Below, one piece after another: positions 10,580 to 22,153 of a DNA stretch of 64,000 bases. Origin of the DNA: Calliopsis andreniformis (lineage: Eukaryota > Arthropoda > Insecta > Hymenoptera > Andrenidae); contig NW_027480423.1 of NCBI RefSeq assembly GCF_051401765.1, forward strand, positions 6,882,001-6,946,000, in the 5' to 3' direction. The notes below the pieces were generated by a model. It did not search any database. It worked only from the letters and a program-made list of their open reading frames with translations, and was not told the origin of the DNA. Made by a program: the position numbers and the translations under genes. Positions within the stretch are counted from its first letter, which is position 1. Each line of letters starts with the position of its first letter.

Positions 10580-12609
10580 AGTCAACGCCCCAACCATAAA
10601 ATGCAAAAAAAATACGAGAGTGTTTCCATCATATAACAGGAATAATTGCAACCAGTTTGAATGTGATGGCCAATTCTACGTTCCGGGTAACCTAGGTTTC
10701 ACTCCAGGGCGTGGCTCCACCAGATCGAATAGTTACGGCCTAAGATGTCAACGCCAGAAGCATAAAATACGATATAAATACAACAGATTTTCCATCGTAT
10801 AAAACGAATAATTGAAACCAGTGTGAAAGTAATGGTCATTTCTACGTTCCGAACACCCTAGGCGTCACTCTAGGGCGTTGCTCCACCACATCTAATAGCT
10901 ACGGCATTAGAAGTCAACGCCAGAGGCATAAAATACAATATAAATACAACAGCTTTTCCATCGTATAAAACGAATGATTGCAACCAGTGTGAAAGTAATG
11001 GTCATTTCTACATGCCGAGCAACCTAGGCTTCACTCTAGGGCGCTGCTCCACCAGATCGAATAGTTAGGTCCTTAGACGTCAACGCCAGAAGCATAAAAT
11101 ACGATATAAATACAACAGCTTTTCCATCGTATAAAAGGAATAATTGCAAACAGTGTGAAAGTAATGGTCATTTCTACGATCCGGGCAACCTAGGCTTCAC
11201 TCTACGGCGTTGTTCCACCAGATCGAATAGTTAGGGCCTAAGAAGTCAACGCCAGAAGCATAAAATACAATATAAATATAACAGTTTTTCCATCGTATGA
11301 AACGAATAATAGTAACCAGTGTGAAAGTTATGGTCATTTCTACGATCCGGGCAACCTAGGCTTCACTGTAGGGCGTTGATCCAACAGATTGAATAGTCAG
11401 GGCCTTAGAAGTCAACGCCAGAAGCATAAAATACAATATATATACAACAGATTTTCCATCGTATAAAACGAATGATTGCAACCAGTGTGAAAGTAATGGT
11501 CATTTCTACATTCCGAGCAACCTAGGCCTCACTCTAGGGCGCTGCTCCACCAGATCGAATAGTTAGGTCCTTAGATGTCAACGCCAGAAGCATAAAATAC
11601 GATATAAATACAACAGCTTTTCCATCGTATAAAAGGAATAATTGCAAACAGTGTGAAAGTAATGGTCATTTCTACGATCCGTGCAACCTAGGCTTCACTG
11701 TACGGCGTTGTTCCACCAGATCGAATAGTTAGGGCCTAAGAAGTCAACGCCAGGAGCATAAAATACAATATAAATATAACAGTTTTTCCATCGTATAAAA
11801 CGAATAATAGCAACCAGTGTGAAAGTTATGGTCATTTCTACGTTCCGGGCAACCTAGGCTTCACTCTAGGGAGTTGCTCCACGAGATCAAACAGTTAGGG
11901 CCTTAGAAGTCAACGCCCGAAGCATAAAATACAAAATAAATATAACAGTTTTTCCATCGTATAAAACGAATAATAGCAACCAGTTTGAAAGTGATGGTCA
12001 TTTCTACGTTCCGGGCAACCTAGGCTTCGCTCTAGGGCGTTGCTCCACCAGGTCGAATAGTTAGAGCCTTAGAAGTCAACGCCAGAAGCATAAAATACAA
12101 TATAAGTACAACAGTTTTTCCATCGTATAAAATGAATAATTGCAAATATTGCGAAAGTAATGGTCATTCCACGTTCTGGGCAACCTAGGCGTCACTCTTG
12201 TGCGTTGCTCCACCACATCTAATGGCTACGGCCTTAGACGACAACGACAGAAGCATAAAATACAATAAAGATGCAACAGCATTTCCATCGTATAAAGCGA
12301 ATAATTGCACCCAGTGTGAAAGTTATTGTCATTTCTACTTTCCGCGCAACCTAGGCTTCACCCTAGGGCGTTGCTCCAACAGATTGAATAGTCAGGACCT
12401 TAGAAGTTAATGTCCGAAGCATAAAATGCAGTAAAAATACAACAGTTTTTCCATCATATAACAGGAATAATTGCAACCAGTTTGAAAGTGATGGTCATTT
12501 CTACGTTCCGGGCAACCTAGGTTTCACTCTAGGGCGTTGCTCCACCAGATCGAATAGTTAGAGCCTTAGAAGTCAACGCCAGAAGCATAAAATACGATAT
12601 AAATACAAC
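10580..12609 (+). repeat. second copy of segment 4941-6969
   Basis: The start (AGTCAACGCCCCAACC) lies 5639 bases after 4941 and the end (m7 at 12112) lies 5640 after 6472. About 2.03 kb is therefore collinear: T-trimer, type B monomers, then m7-m8-m9. The central part, about 11110-11450, carries different monomers from the matching part of the first copy, so the copies have exchanged in between. Confidence 0.85.
12112..12609 (+). repeat. m7-m8-m9 fragment, second type B copy
   Basis: Matches 6472-6969 and 1329-1826. The open frame at 12198 has the same m7/m8 peptide as those at 1439, 4094 and 6582, with a few added codons upstream because a stop has changed. That is consistent with drift in non-coding repeats. 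Confidence 0.88.
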
Positions 12610-12839
12610 AGCTTTTCCATCGTATAAAAGGAATAATTGCAAACAGTGTGAAAGTAATGGTCATTTCTACGATCCGGGCAACCTAGGCTTCACTCTACGG
12701 CGTTGTTCCACCAGATCGAATAGTTAGGGCCTAAGAAGTCAACGCCAGAAGCATAAAATACAATATAAATAGAACAGTTTTTCCAACGTATAAAACGAAT
12801 AATAGCAACCAGTTTGAAAGTGATGGTCATTTCTACGTT
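12610..12839 (+). repeat. type B monomers leading into the 2325-bp duplication
   Basis: Contains the private variant TTTCCAACG at about 12779. This part, together with downstream sequence to about 14415, is repeated at an offset of exactly 9960 (60 x 166) in the 22.3-24.4 kb region. Confidence 0.85.
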
Positions 12840-14415
12840 CCGGGCAACCTAGGCTTAACTCTAGGGCGTTGCTCCACCAGATCCAATAGTTAGGGCCTTA
12901 GAAGTCAACGCCAGAATCATAAAATACAATAAAGATGCAACCGCTTTTCCATCGTATTAAACGAATACTTTCAACCAGTGTGAATGTTATGGTCATTTCT
13001 ACATTCCGAGCAACCTAGGCTTCACTCTAGGGCGTTGATCCAACAGATTGAATAGTCAGAGCTTTAGAAGTCAACGCCAGAAGCATAAAATACAATATAT
13101 ATACAACAGATTTTCCATCGTATAAAACGAATGATTGCAACCAGTGTGAAAGTAATGGTCATTTCTACATTCCGAGCAACCTAGGCTTCACTCCAGGGCG
13201 CTGCTCCACCAGATCGAATAGTTAGGTCCTTAGATGTCAACGCCAGAAGCATAAAATACGATATAAATACAACAGCTTTTCCATCGTATAAACGGAATAA
13301 TTGCAAACAGTGTGAAAGTAATGGTCATTTCTACGATCCGTGCAACCTAGGCTTCACTCTACGGCGTTGTTCCACCAGATCGAATAGTTAGGGCCTAGGA
13401 AGTCAACGCCAGAAGCATAAAATACAATATAAATATAACAGTTTTTCCATCGTATAAAACGAATAATAGCAACCAGTGTGAAAGTTATGGTCATTTCTAC
13501 GTTCCGGGCAACCTAGGCTTCACCCTAGGGCGTTGCTCCAACAGATTGAATAGTTAGGGACTTAGAAGTCAACGCCCCAACCATAAAATGCAAAAAAAAT
13601 ACGAGAGTGTTTCCATCATATAACAGGAATAATTGCAACCAGTTTGAATGTGATGGCCAATTCTACGTTCCGGGTAACCTAGGTTTCACTCCAGGGCGTT
13701 GCTCCACCAGATCGAATAGTTACGGCCTAAGATGTCAACGCCAGAAGCATAAAATACGATATAAATACAACAGATTTCCCATCGTATAAAACGAATAATT
13801 GCAACCAGTGTGAAAGTAATGGTCATTTCTACGTTCCGAACACCCTAGGCGTCACTCTAGGGCGTTGCTCCACCACATCTAATAGCTACGGCATTAGAAG
13901 TCAACGCCAGAGGCATAAAATACAATATAAATACAACAGCTTTTCCATCGTATAAAACGAATGATTGCAACCAGTGTGAAAGTAATGGCCATTTCTACAT
14001 TCCGAGCAACCTAGGCTTCAGTCTAGGGCGCTGCTCCACCAGATCGAATAGTTAGGTCCTTAGATGTCAACGCCAGAAGCATAAAATACGATATAAATAC
14101 AACAGCTTTTCCATCGTATAAAAGGAATAATTGCAAACAGTGTGAAAGTAATGGTCATTTCTACGATCGGGGCAACCTAGGCTTCACTCTATGGCGTTGT
14201 TTCACCAGATCGAATAGTTAGGGCCTAAGAAGTCAACGCCAGAAGCATAAAATACAATATAAATATAACAGTTTTTCCATCGTATAAAACGAATAATAGC
14301 AACCAGTGTGAAAGTTATGGTCATTTCTACGTACCGGGCAACCCAGGCTTCATTCTAGGGCGTTGCTCCACCAGATGAAACAGTTAGGGCCTTAGAAGTC
14401 AATGCCCGAAGCATA
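12840..14415 (+). repeat. 2325-bp-offset duplication, copy 1
   Basis: About 9.5 monomers: a GATGCAACCGC monomer (phase 12941), TATATATACAACAG, GAATGATTGC, AAGGAATAATTGC, a T-subtype monomer at 13605 and a GATCGGGGC monomer. The same series recurs 2325 bases downstream (14 monomers plus one base). It is also found, at offset 9960, in the 22-24 kb block, so this segment exists in at least four versions including 30.8-33.0 kb. Confidence 0.88.
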
Positions 14416-15164
14416 AAATGCAATAAAAATACAACAGTTTTTCCGTCATATAACAGGAATAATTGCAACCAGTTTGAAAGTGATGGTCATTTCTACGTTC
14501 CAGGAAACCTCGGCTTCACTCTAGGGCGTTGCTCCGCCAGATCGAATAGTTAGTGCATTAGAAGTCAAGGCCAGAAGCATAAAATACAATATAAATGCAA
14601 CAGTTTTTCCATCGTATAAAAAGGAATAATTGCAGCCAGTATGAAAGCTAACGTCATTTCTTCTTTCCGGGCAACCTAGGCTTCACCCTTGGGCGTTGCT
14701 CCAACAGATTGAATAGTTAGGGCCTTAGAAGTCAACGCCGGAAGCATAAAATGCAATAAAAATACAACAGCTTTTCCGTCGTATAAAAGGAATAATTTCA
14801 AACAGTGTGAAAGTAATGGTCATTTCTACGATCCGTGCAACCTAGGCTTCACTCTACGGCGTTGTTCCACCAGATCGAAGAGTTAGGGCCTAAGAATTCA
14901 ACGCCAGAAGCATAAAATACAATATAAATATAACAGTTTTTCCATCGTATAAAACGAATAATAGCAACCAGTGTGAAAGTTATGGTCATTTCTACGTTCC
15001 GGGCAACCTAGGCTTCACTCTAGGGCGTTGCTCCACCAGATCATACAGTTAGGGCATTAGAAGTCAACGCCCGAAGCATAAAATACAAAATAAATATAAC
15101 AGTTTTTCCATCGTATAAAACGAATAATAGCAACCAGTGTGAAAGTTATGGTCATTTCTATGTT
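14416..15164 (+). repeat. type B monomers between the duplicated segments
   Basis: About 4.5 monomers, including CCGTC/GGAAACCTCGG, AAAAAGGAATAATTGCAGCC with GTTTCTTC-like ends, and two AATAGCAACC monomers. Satellite sequence only. Confidence 0.85.
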
Positions 15165-16740
15165 CCGGGCAACCTAGGCTTCACTCTAGGGCGTTGCTCC
15201 ACCAGATCCAATAGTTAGGGCCTTAGAAGTCAACGCCAGAATCATAAAATACAATAAAGATGCAACCGCTTTACCATCGTATTAAACGAATACTTTCAAC
15301 CAGTGTGAATGTTATGGTCATTTCTACATTCCGAGCAACCTAGGCTTCACTCTAGGGCGTTGATCCAACAGATTGAATAGTCAGGGCCTTAGAAGTCAAC
15401 GCCAGAAGCATAAAATACAATATATATACAACAGATTTTCCATCGTATAAAACGAATGATTGCAACCAGTGTGAAAGTAATGGTCATTTCTACATTCCGA
15501 GCAACCTAGGCTTCACTCTAGGGCGCTGCTCCACCAGATCGAATAGTTAGGTCCTTAGATGTCTACGCCAGAAGCATAAAATACGATATAAATACAACAG
15601 CTTTTCCATCGTATAAAAGGAATAATTGCAAACAGTGTGAAAGTAATGGTCATTTCTACGATCCGTGCAACCTAGGCTTCACTCTACGGCGTTGTTCCAC
15701 CAGATCGAATAGTTAGGGCCTAGGAAGTCAACGCCTGAAGCATAAAATACAATATAAACATAACAGTTTTTCCATCGTATAAAACGAATAATAGCAACCA
15801 GTGTGAAAGTTATGGTCATTTCTACGTTCCGGGCAACCTAGGCTTCACCCTAGGGCGTTGCTCCAACAGATTGAATAGTTAGGGACTTAGAAGTCAACGC
15901 CCCAACCATAAAATGCAAAAAAAATACGAGAGTGTTTCCATCATATAACAGGAATAATTGCAACCAGTTTGAATGTGTTGGCCAATTCTACGTTCCGGGT
16001 AACCTAGGTTTCACTCCAGGGCGTTGCTCCACCAGATCGAATAGTTACGGCCTAAGATGTCAACGCCAGAAGCATAAAATACGATATAAATACAACAGAT
16101 TTCCCATTGTATAAAACGAATAATTGCAACCAGTGTGAAAGTAATGGTCATTTCTACGTTCCGAACACCCTAGGCGTCACTCTAGGGCGTTGCTCCACCA
16201 CATCTAATAGCTACGGCATTAGAAGTCAACGCCAGAGGCATAAAATACAATATAAATACAACAGCTTTTCTATCGTATAAAACGAATGATTGCAACCAGT
16301 GTGAAAGTAATGGCCATTTCTACATTCCGAGCAACCTAGGCTTCAGTCTAGGGCGCTGCTCCACCAGATCGAATAGTTAGGTCCTTAGATGTCAACGCCA
16401 GAAGCATAAAATACGATATAAATACAACAGCTTTTCCATCGTATAAAAGGAATAATTGCAAACAGTGTGAAAGTAATGGTCATTTCTACGATCGGGGCAA
16501 CCTAGGCTTCACTCTATGGCGTTGTTTCACCAGATCGAATAGTTAGGGCCTAAGAAGTCAACGCCAGAAGCATAAAATACAATATAAATATAACAGTCTT
16601 TCCATCGTATAAAACGAATAATAGCAACCAGTGTGAAAGTTATGGTCATTTCTACGTACCGGGCAACCCAGGCTTCATTCTAGGGCGTTGCTCCACCAGA
16701 TCAAACAGTTAGGGCCTTAGAAGTCAATGCCCGAAGCATA
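15165..16740 (+). repeat. 2325-bp-offset duplication, copy 2
   Basis: Collinear with 12840-14415. 12941 pairs with 15266 and the T monomers 13605 and 15930 pair at the same offset. Small differences include GAATGTGTTGG for GAATGTGATGG and CCCATTG for CCCATCG. After 16740 the copies part: this copy runs into an A-run monomer ending TACGAGAGTGTTTCC (phase 16760). Confidence 0.88.
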
Positions 16741-16924
16741 AAATGCAACAAAAATACGAGAGTGTTTCCATCATATAACCGGAATAATTGCAACCAGTTT
16801 GAAAGTGATGGTCATTTCTACGTTCCGGGCAACCTAGGCTACACCCTGGGGCGTTGCTCCAACAGATGAATAGTTAGGGCTTTAGAAGTCAATGCCCGAA
16901 GCATAAAATGCAATAAATATACAA
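16741..16924 (+). repeat. hybrid T/ACCGG monomer
   Basis: The monomer at 16760 combines the T-subtype start (TACGAGAGTGTTTCC) with an ACCGGAATAATTGC and CTACACCCTGGGGCG body. These two parts are normally found in separate subtypes. It also has the one-base deletion CAGATGAATAG. Confidence 0.75.
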
Positions 16925-17920
16925 CAGATTTTCCATCGTATAAAACGAATGATTGCAACCAGTGTGAAAGTAATGGTCATTTCTACACTCCGAGCAACCT
17001 AGGCTTCACTCTAGGGCGCTGCTCCACCAGATCGAATAGTTAGGTCCTTAGATGTCAACGCCAGAAGCATAAAAGACGATATAAATACAACAGCTTTTCC
17101 ATCGTATAAAAGGAATAATTGCAAACAGTGTGAAAGTAATGGTCATTTCTACGATCCGTGCAACCTAGGCTTCACTCTACGGCGTTGCTCCACCAGATCA
17201 AACAGTTAGGACTTTAGAAGTCAACGCCCGAAGCATAAAATACAAAATAAATATAACAGTTTTTCCATCGCATAAAACGAATAATAGCAACCAGTGTGAA
17301 AGTTATGGTCATTTCTACGTTCCGGGCAACCTAGGCTTCACTCTAGGGCGTTGCTCCACCAGATGAAACAGTTAGGGCCTTAGAAGTCAACGCCAGAATC
17401 ATAAAATACAATAAAGATGCAACCGCTTTACCATCGTATTAAACGAATACTTTCAACCAGTGTGAATGTTATGGTCATTTCTACATTCCGAGCAACCTAG
17501 GCTTCACTCTAGGGCGTTGATCCAACAGATTGAGTAGTCAGGGCCTTAGAAGTCAACGCCAGAAGCATAAAATACAATATATATACAACAGATTTTCCAT
17601 CGTATAAAACGAATGATTGCAACCAGTGTGAAAGTAATGGTCATTTCTACACTCCGAGCAACCTAGGCTTCACTCTAGGGCGCTGCTCCACCAGATCGAA
17701 TAGTTAGGTCCTTAGATGTCAACGCCAGAAGCATAAAAGACGATATAAATACAACAGCTTTTCCATCGTATAAAAGGAATAATTGCAAACAGTGTGAAAG
17801 TAATGGTCATTTCTACGATCCGTGCAACCTAGGCTTCACTCTACGGCGTTGTTCCACCAGATCGAATAGTTAGGGTCTAAGAAGTCAACGCCAGAAGCAT
17901 AAAATACAATATAAATATAA
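16925..17920 (+). repeat. 664-bp tetramer pair leading into the trimer array
   Basis: A CAGATTTTCC/GAATGATTGC monomer with the private CTACACTCCGAGC occurs at 16925 and again at 17589, 664 bases (4 x 166) later. AAAAGACGATAT is also shared by both. The stretch from about 17344 onward is the left end of the long collinear segment repeated at 52336. Confidence 0.85.
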
Positions 17921-18916
17921 CAGTTTTTCCATCGTATAAAACGAATAATAGCAACCAGTGTGAAAGTTATGGTCATTTCTATGTTCCGGGCAACCTAGGC
18001 TTCACTCTACGGTGTTGTTCCACCAGATCGAATAGTTAGGGCCTAAGAAGTGAACGCCAGAAGCATAAAATACAATATAAATATAACAGTTTTTCCATTG
18101 TATAAAACGAATAATAGCAACCAGTGTGAAAGTTATGGTCATTTCTACGTTCCGGGCAACCTAGGCTTCACTCTACGGTGTTGTTCGACCAGATCGAATA
18201 GTTAGGGCCTAAGAAGTGAACGCCAGATGCATAAAATACAATATAAATATAACAGTTTTTCCATCGTATAAAACGAATAATAGCAACCAGTGTGAAAGTT
18301 ATGGTCATTTCTACATTCCGGGCAACCTGGGCTTCACTCTAAGGCGTTGCTCCACCAGATCAAACAGTTAGGACTTTAGAAGTCAACGCCCGAAGCATAA
18401 AATACAAAATAAATATAACAGTTTTTCCATCGCATAAAACGAATAATAGCAACCAGTGTGAAAGTTATGGTCATTTCTATGTTCCGGGCAACCTAGGCTT
18501 CACTCTACGGTGTTGTTCCACCAGATCGAATAGTTAGGGCCTAAGAAGTGAACGCCAGAAGCATAAAATACAATATAAATATAACAGTTTTTCCATTGTA
18601 TAAAACGAATAATAGCAACCAGTGTGAAAGTTATGGTCATTTCTACGTTCCGGGCAACCTAGGCTTCACTATACGGTGTTGTTCCACCAGATCGAATAGT
18701 TAGGGCCTAAGAAGTAAACGCCAGAAGCATAAAATACAATATAAATATAACAGTTTTTCCATCGTATAAAACGAATAATAGCAACCAGTGTGAAAGTTAT
18801 GGTCATTTCTACGTTCCGGGCTACCGAGGCTTCACTCTACGCTGTTGTTCGACCAGATCGAATAGTTAGGGCCTAAGAAGTGAACGCCAGAAGCATAAAA
18901 TACAATATAAATATAA
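17921..18916 (+). repeat. 996-bp hexamer HOR, unit 1 (two related trimers)
   Basis: Trimer 17921-18418 and trimer 18419-18916 share the order TTCTATGTTCC, then CCATTGTATAAAACG, then a third monomer. They differ inside: TACGGTGTTGTTCGACC with GATGCAT and CTGGGCTTC in the first, CACTATACGG and GGCTACCGAGG in the second. The whole six-monomer unit repeats 996 bases later, so the unit of amplification is the hexamer built from an older trimer. Confidence 0.92.
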
Positions 18917-19912
18917 CAGTTTTTCCATCGTATAAAACGAATAATAGCAACCAGTGTGAAAGTTATGGTCATTTCTATGTTCCGGGCAACCTAGGCTTCA
19001 CTCTACGGTGTTGTTCCACCAGATCGAATAGTTAGGGCCTAAGAAGTGAACGCCAGAAGCATAAAATACAATATAAATATAACAGTTTTTCCATTGTATA
19101 AAACGAATAATAGCAACCAGTGTGAAAGTTATGGTCATTTCTACGTTCCGGGCAACCTAGGCTTCACTCTACGGTGTTGTTCGACCAGATCGAATAGTTA
19201 GGGCCTAAGAAGTGAACGCCAGATGCATAAAATACAATATAAATATAACAGTTTTTCCATCGTATAAAACGAATAATAGCAACCAGTGTGAAAGTTATGG
19301 TCATTTCTACATTCCGGGCAACCTGGGCTTCACTCTAAGGCGTTGCTCCACCAGATCAAACAGTTAGGACTTTAGAAGTCAACGCCCGAAGCATAAAATA
19401 CAAAATAAATATAACAGTTTTTCCATCGCATAAAACGAATAATAGCAACCAGTGTGAAAGTTATGGTCATTTCTATGTTCCGGGCAACCTAGGCTTCACT
19501 CTACGGTGTTGTTCCACCAGATCGAATAGTTAGGGCCTAAGAAGTGAACGCCAGAAGCATAAAATACAATATAAATATAACAGTTTTTCCATTGTATAAA
19601 ACGAATAATAGCAACCAGTGTGAAAGTTATGGTCATTTCTACGTTCCGGGCAACCTAGGCTTCACTATACGGTGTTGTTCCACCAGATCGAATAGTTAGG
19701 GCCTAAGAAGTAAACGCCAGAAGCATAAAATACAATATAAATATAACAGTTTTTCCATCGTATAAAACGAATAATAGCAACCAGTGTGAAAGTTATGGTC
19801 ATTTCTACGTTCCGGGCTACCGAGGCTTCACTCTACGCTGTTGTTCGACCAGATCGAATAGTTAGGGCCTAAGAAGTGAACGCCAGAAGCATAAAATACA
19901 ATATAAATATAA
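18917..19912 (+). repeat. 996-bp hexamer HOR, unit 2
   Basis: Follows unit 1 at an exact 996-base offset. ACATTCCGGGCAACCTGGGC at about 18313 and 19309, and CACTATACGG at 18667 and about 19663, mark the register. The matching right-hand locus (52913-54074) has seven monomers in place of these twelve. Confidence 0.92.
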
Positions 19913-22153
19913 CAGTTTTTCCATCGTATAAAACGAATAATAGCAACCAGTGTGAAAGTTATGGTCATTTCTACGTTCCGGGCAACCTAGGCTTCACTAT
20001 ACGGTGTTGTTCCACCAGATCGAATAGTTACGGCCTAAGATGTCAACGCCAGAAGCATAAAATACGATATAAATACAACAGATTTTCCATCGTATAAAAC
20101 GAATAATTGCAACCAGTGTGAAAGTAATGGTCATTTCTACGTTCCGAACACCCTAGGCGTCACTCTAGGGCGTTGCTCCACCACATCTAATAGCTACGGC
20201 ATTAGAAGTCAACGCCAGAGGCATAAAATACAATATAAATACAACAGCTTTTCCATCGTATAAAACGAATGATTGCAACCAGTGTGAAAGTAATGGCCAT
20301 TTCTACATTCCGAGCAACCTAGGCTTCACTCTAAGGCGTTGCTCCACCAGATCAAACAGTTAGGACTTTAGAAGTCAACGCCCGAAGCATAAAATACAAA
20401 ATAAATAGAACAGTGTTTCCATTGTATAAAACGGATAATTGCTACCAGTGTAAAAGTTATGGTCATTTGTACGTTTAGTGCAACCTAGGCTTCACCCTAG
20501 GGCGTTGCTCCAACAGATTGAATAGTTAGGGACTTAGAAGTCAACGCCCCAACCATAAAATGCAAAAAAAATACGAGAGTGTTTCCATCATATAACAGGA
20601 ATAATTGCAACCAGTTTGAATGTGATGGCCAATTCTACGTTCCGGGTAACCTAGGTTTCACTCCAGGGCGTTGCTCCACCAGATCGAATAGTTACGGCCT
20701 AAGATGTCAACGCCAGAAGCATAAAATACGATATAAATCCAACAGATTTTCCATCGTATAAAACGAATAATTGCAACCAGTGTGAAAGAAATGGTCATTT
20801 CTACGTTCCGAACACCCTAGGCGTCACTCTAGGGCGTTGCTCCACCACATCTAATAGCTACGGCATTAGAAGTCAACGCCAGAGGCATAAAATACAATAT
20901 AAATACAACAGCTTTTCCATCGTATAAAACGAATGATTGCAACCAGTGTGAAAGTAATGGCCATTTCTACATTCCGAGCAACCTAGGCTTCAGTCTAGGG
21001 CGCTGCTCCACCAGATCGAATAGTTAGGTCCTTAGATGTCAACGCCAGAAGCATAAAATACGATATAAATACAACAGCTTTTCCATCGTATAAAAGGAAT
21101 AATTGCAAACAGTGTGAAAGTAATGGTCATTTCTACGATCGGGGCAACCTAGGCTTCACTCTATGGCGTTGTTTCACCAGATCGAATAGTTAGGGCCTAA
21201 GAAGTCAACGCCAGAAGCATAAAATACAATATGAATATAACAGTTTTTCCATCGTGTAAAACGAATAATAGCAACCAGTGTGAAAGTTATGGTCATTTCT
21301 ACGTACCGGGCAACCTAGGCTTCATTCTAGGGCGTTGCTCCACCAGATCAAACAGTTAGGGCCTTAGAAGTCAATGCCCGAAGCATAAAATGCAATAAAA
21401 ATACAACAGTTTTTCCATCATATAACCGGAGTAATTGCAACCAGTTTGAAAGTGATGGTCATTTCTACGTTCCGGGCAACCTAGGCTACACCCTGGGGCG
21501 TTGCTCCAACAGATGTATAGTTAGGGCCTTAGAAGTCAATGCCCGAAGCATAAAATGCAATAAAAATACAACAGTTTTTCCGTCATATAACAGGAATAAG
21601 TGCAACCAGTTTGAAAGTGATGGTCATTTCTACGTTCCGGGAAACCTCGGCTTCACTCTAGGGAGTTGCTCCGCCAGATCGAATAGTTAGTGCATTAGAA
21701 GTCAAGGCCAGAAGCATAAAATACAATATAAATACAACAGTTTTTCAATCGTATAAAAAGGAATAATTGCAGCCAGTATGAAAGTTAACGTCATTTCTTC
21801 TTTCCGGGCAACCTAGGCTTCACCCTTGCGCGTTGCTCCAGCAGATTGAATAGTTAGGGCCTTAGAAGTCAACGCCGGAAGCATAAAATGCAATAAAAAT
21901 ACAACAGTTTTTCCGTCACATAACAGGAATAATTGCAACCAGTTTGAAAGTGATGGTCATTTCTACGTTCCGGGAAACCTCGGCTTCACTCTAGGGCGTT
22001 GCTACGCCAGATCGAATAGTTAGTGCATTAGAAGTCAAGGCCAGAAGCATAAAATACAACATAAATACAACAGCTTTTCCATCGTATAAAACGAATGATT
22101 GCAACCAGTGTGAAAGTAATGGTCATTTCTACATTCCGAGCAACCTAGGCTTC
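19913..22153 (+). repeat. type B block between the hexamers and the 8.6-kb duplication
   Basis: About 13.5 monomers. From 19913 to about 21535 it matches 54075-55697 at an offset of 34162. This part includes a GGCTTCACTATACGG/TACGGCC hybrid, a T monomer at 20577, GATCGGGGC and ACCGG monomers, and the diagnostic AACAGATGTATAG near 21510. From 21535 to 22153 it has the CCGTC/AATAAGTGC, AAAAAGG/GCAGCC and CCGTCACATAACAGG monomers also seen at 24.56-25.4 kb. Confidence 0.85.

Noticed and set aside
19876..20097. 73-81-codon open frames (also 38783, 39025, 54038, 62826) and the 103-codon frame at 10491
   Set aside because: Their length reflects loss of one stop at a hybrid or variant monomer. The peptides are the same repeat translated, without recognisable domains.
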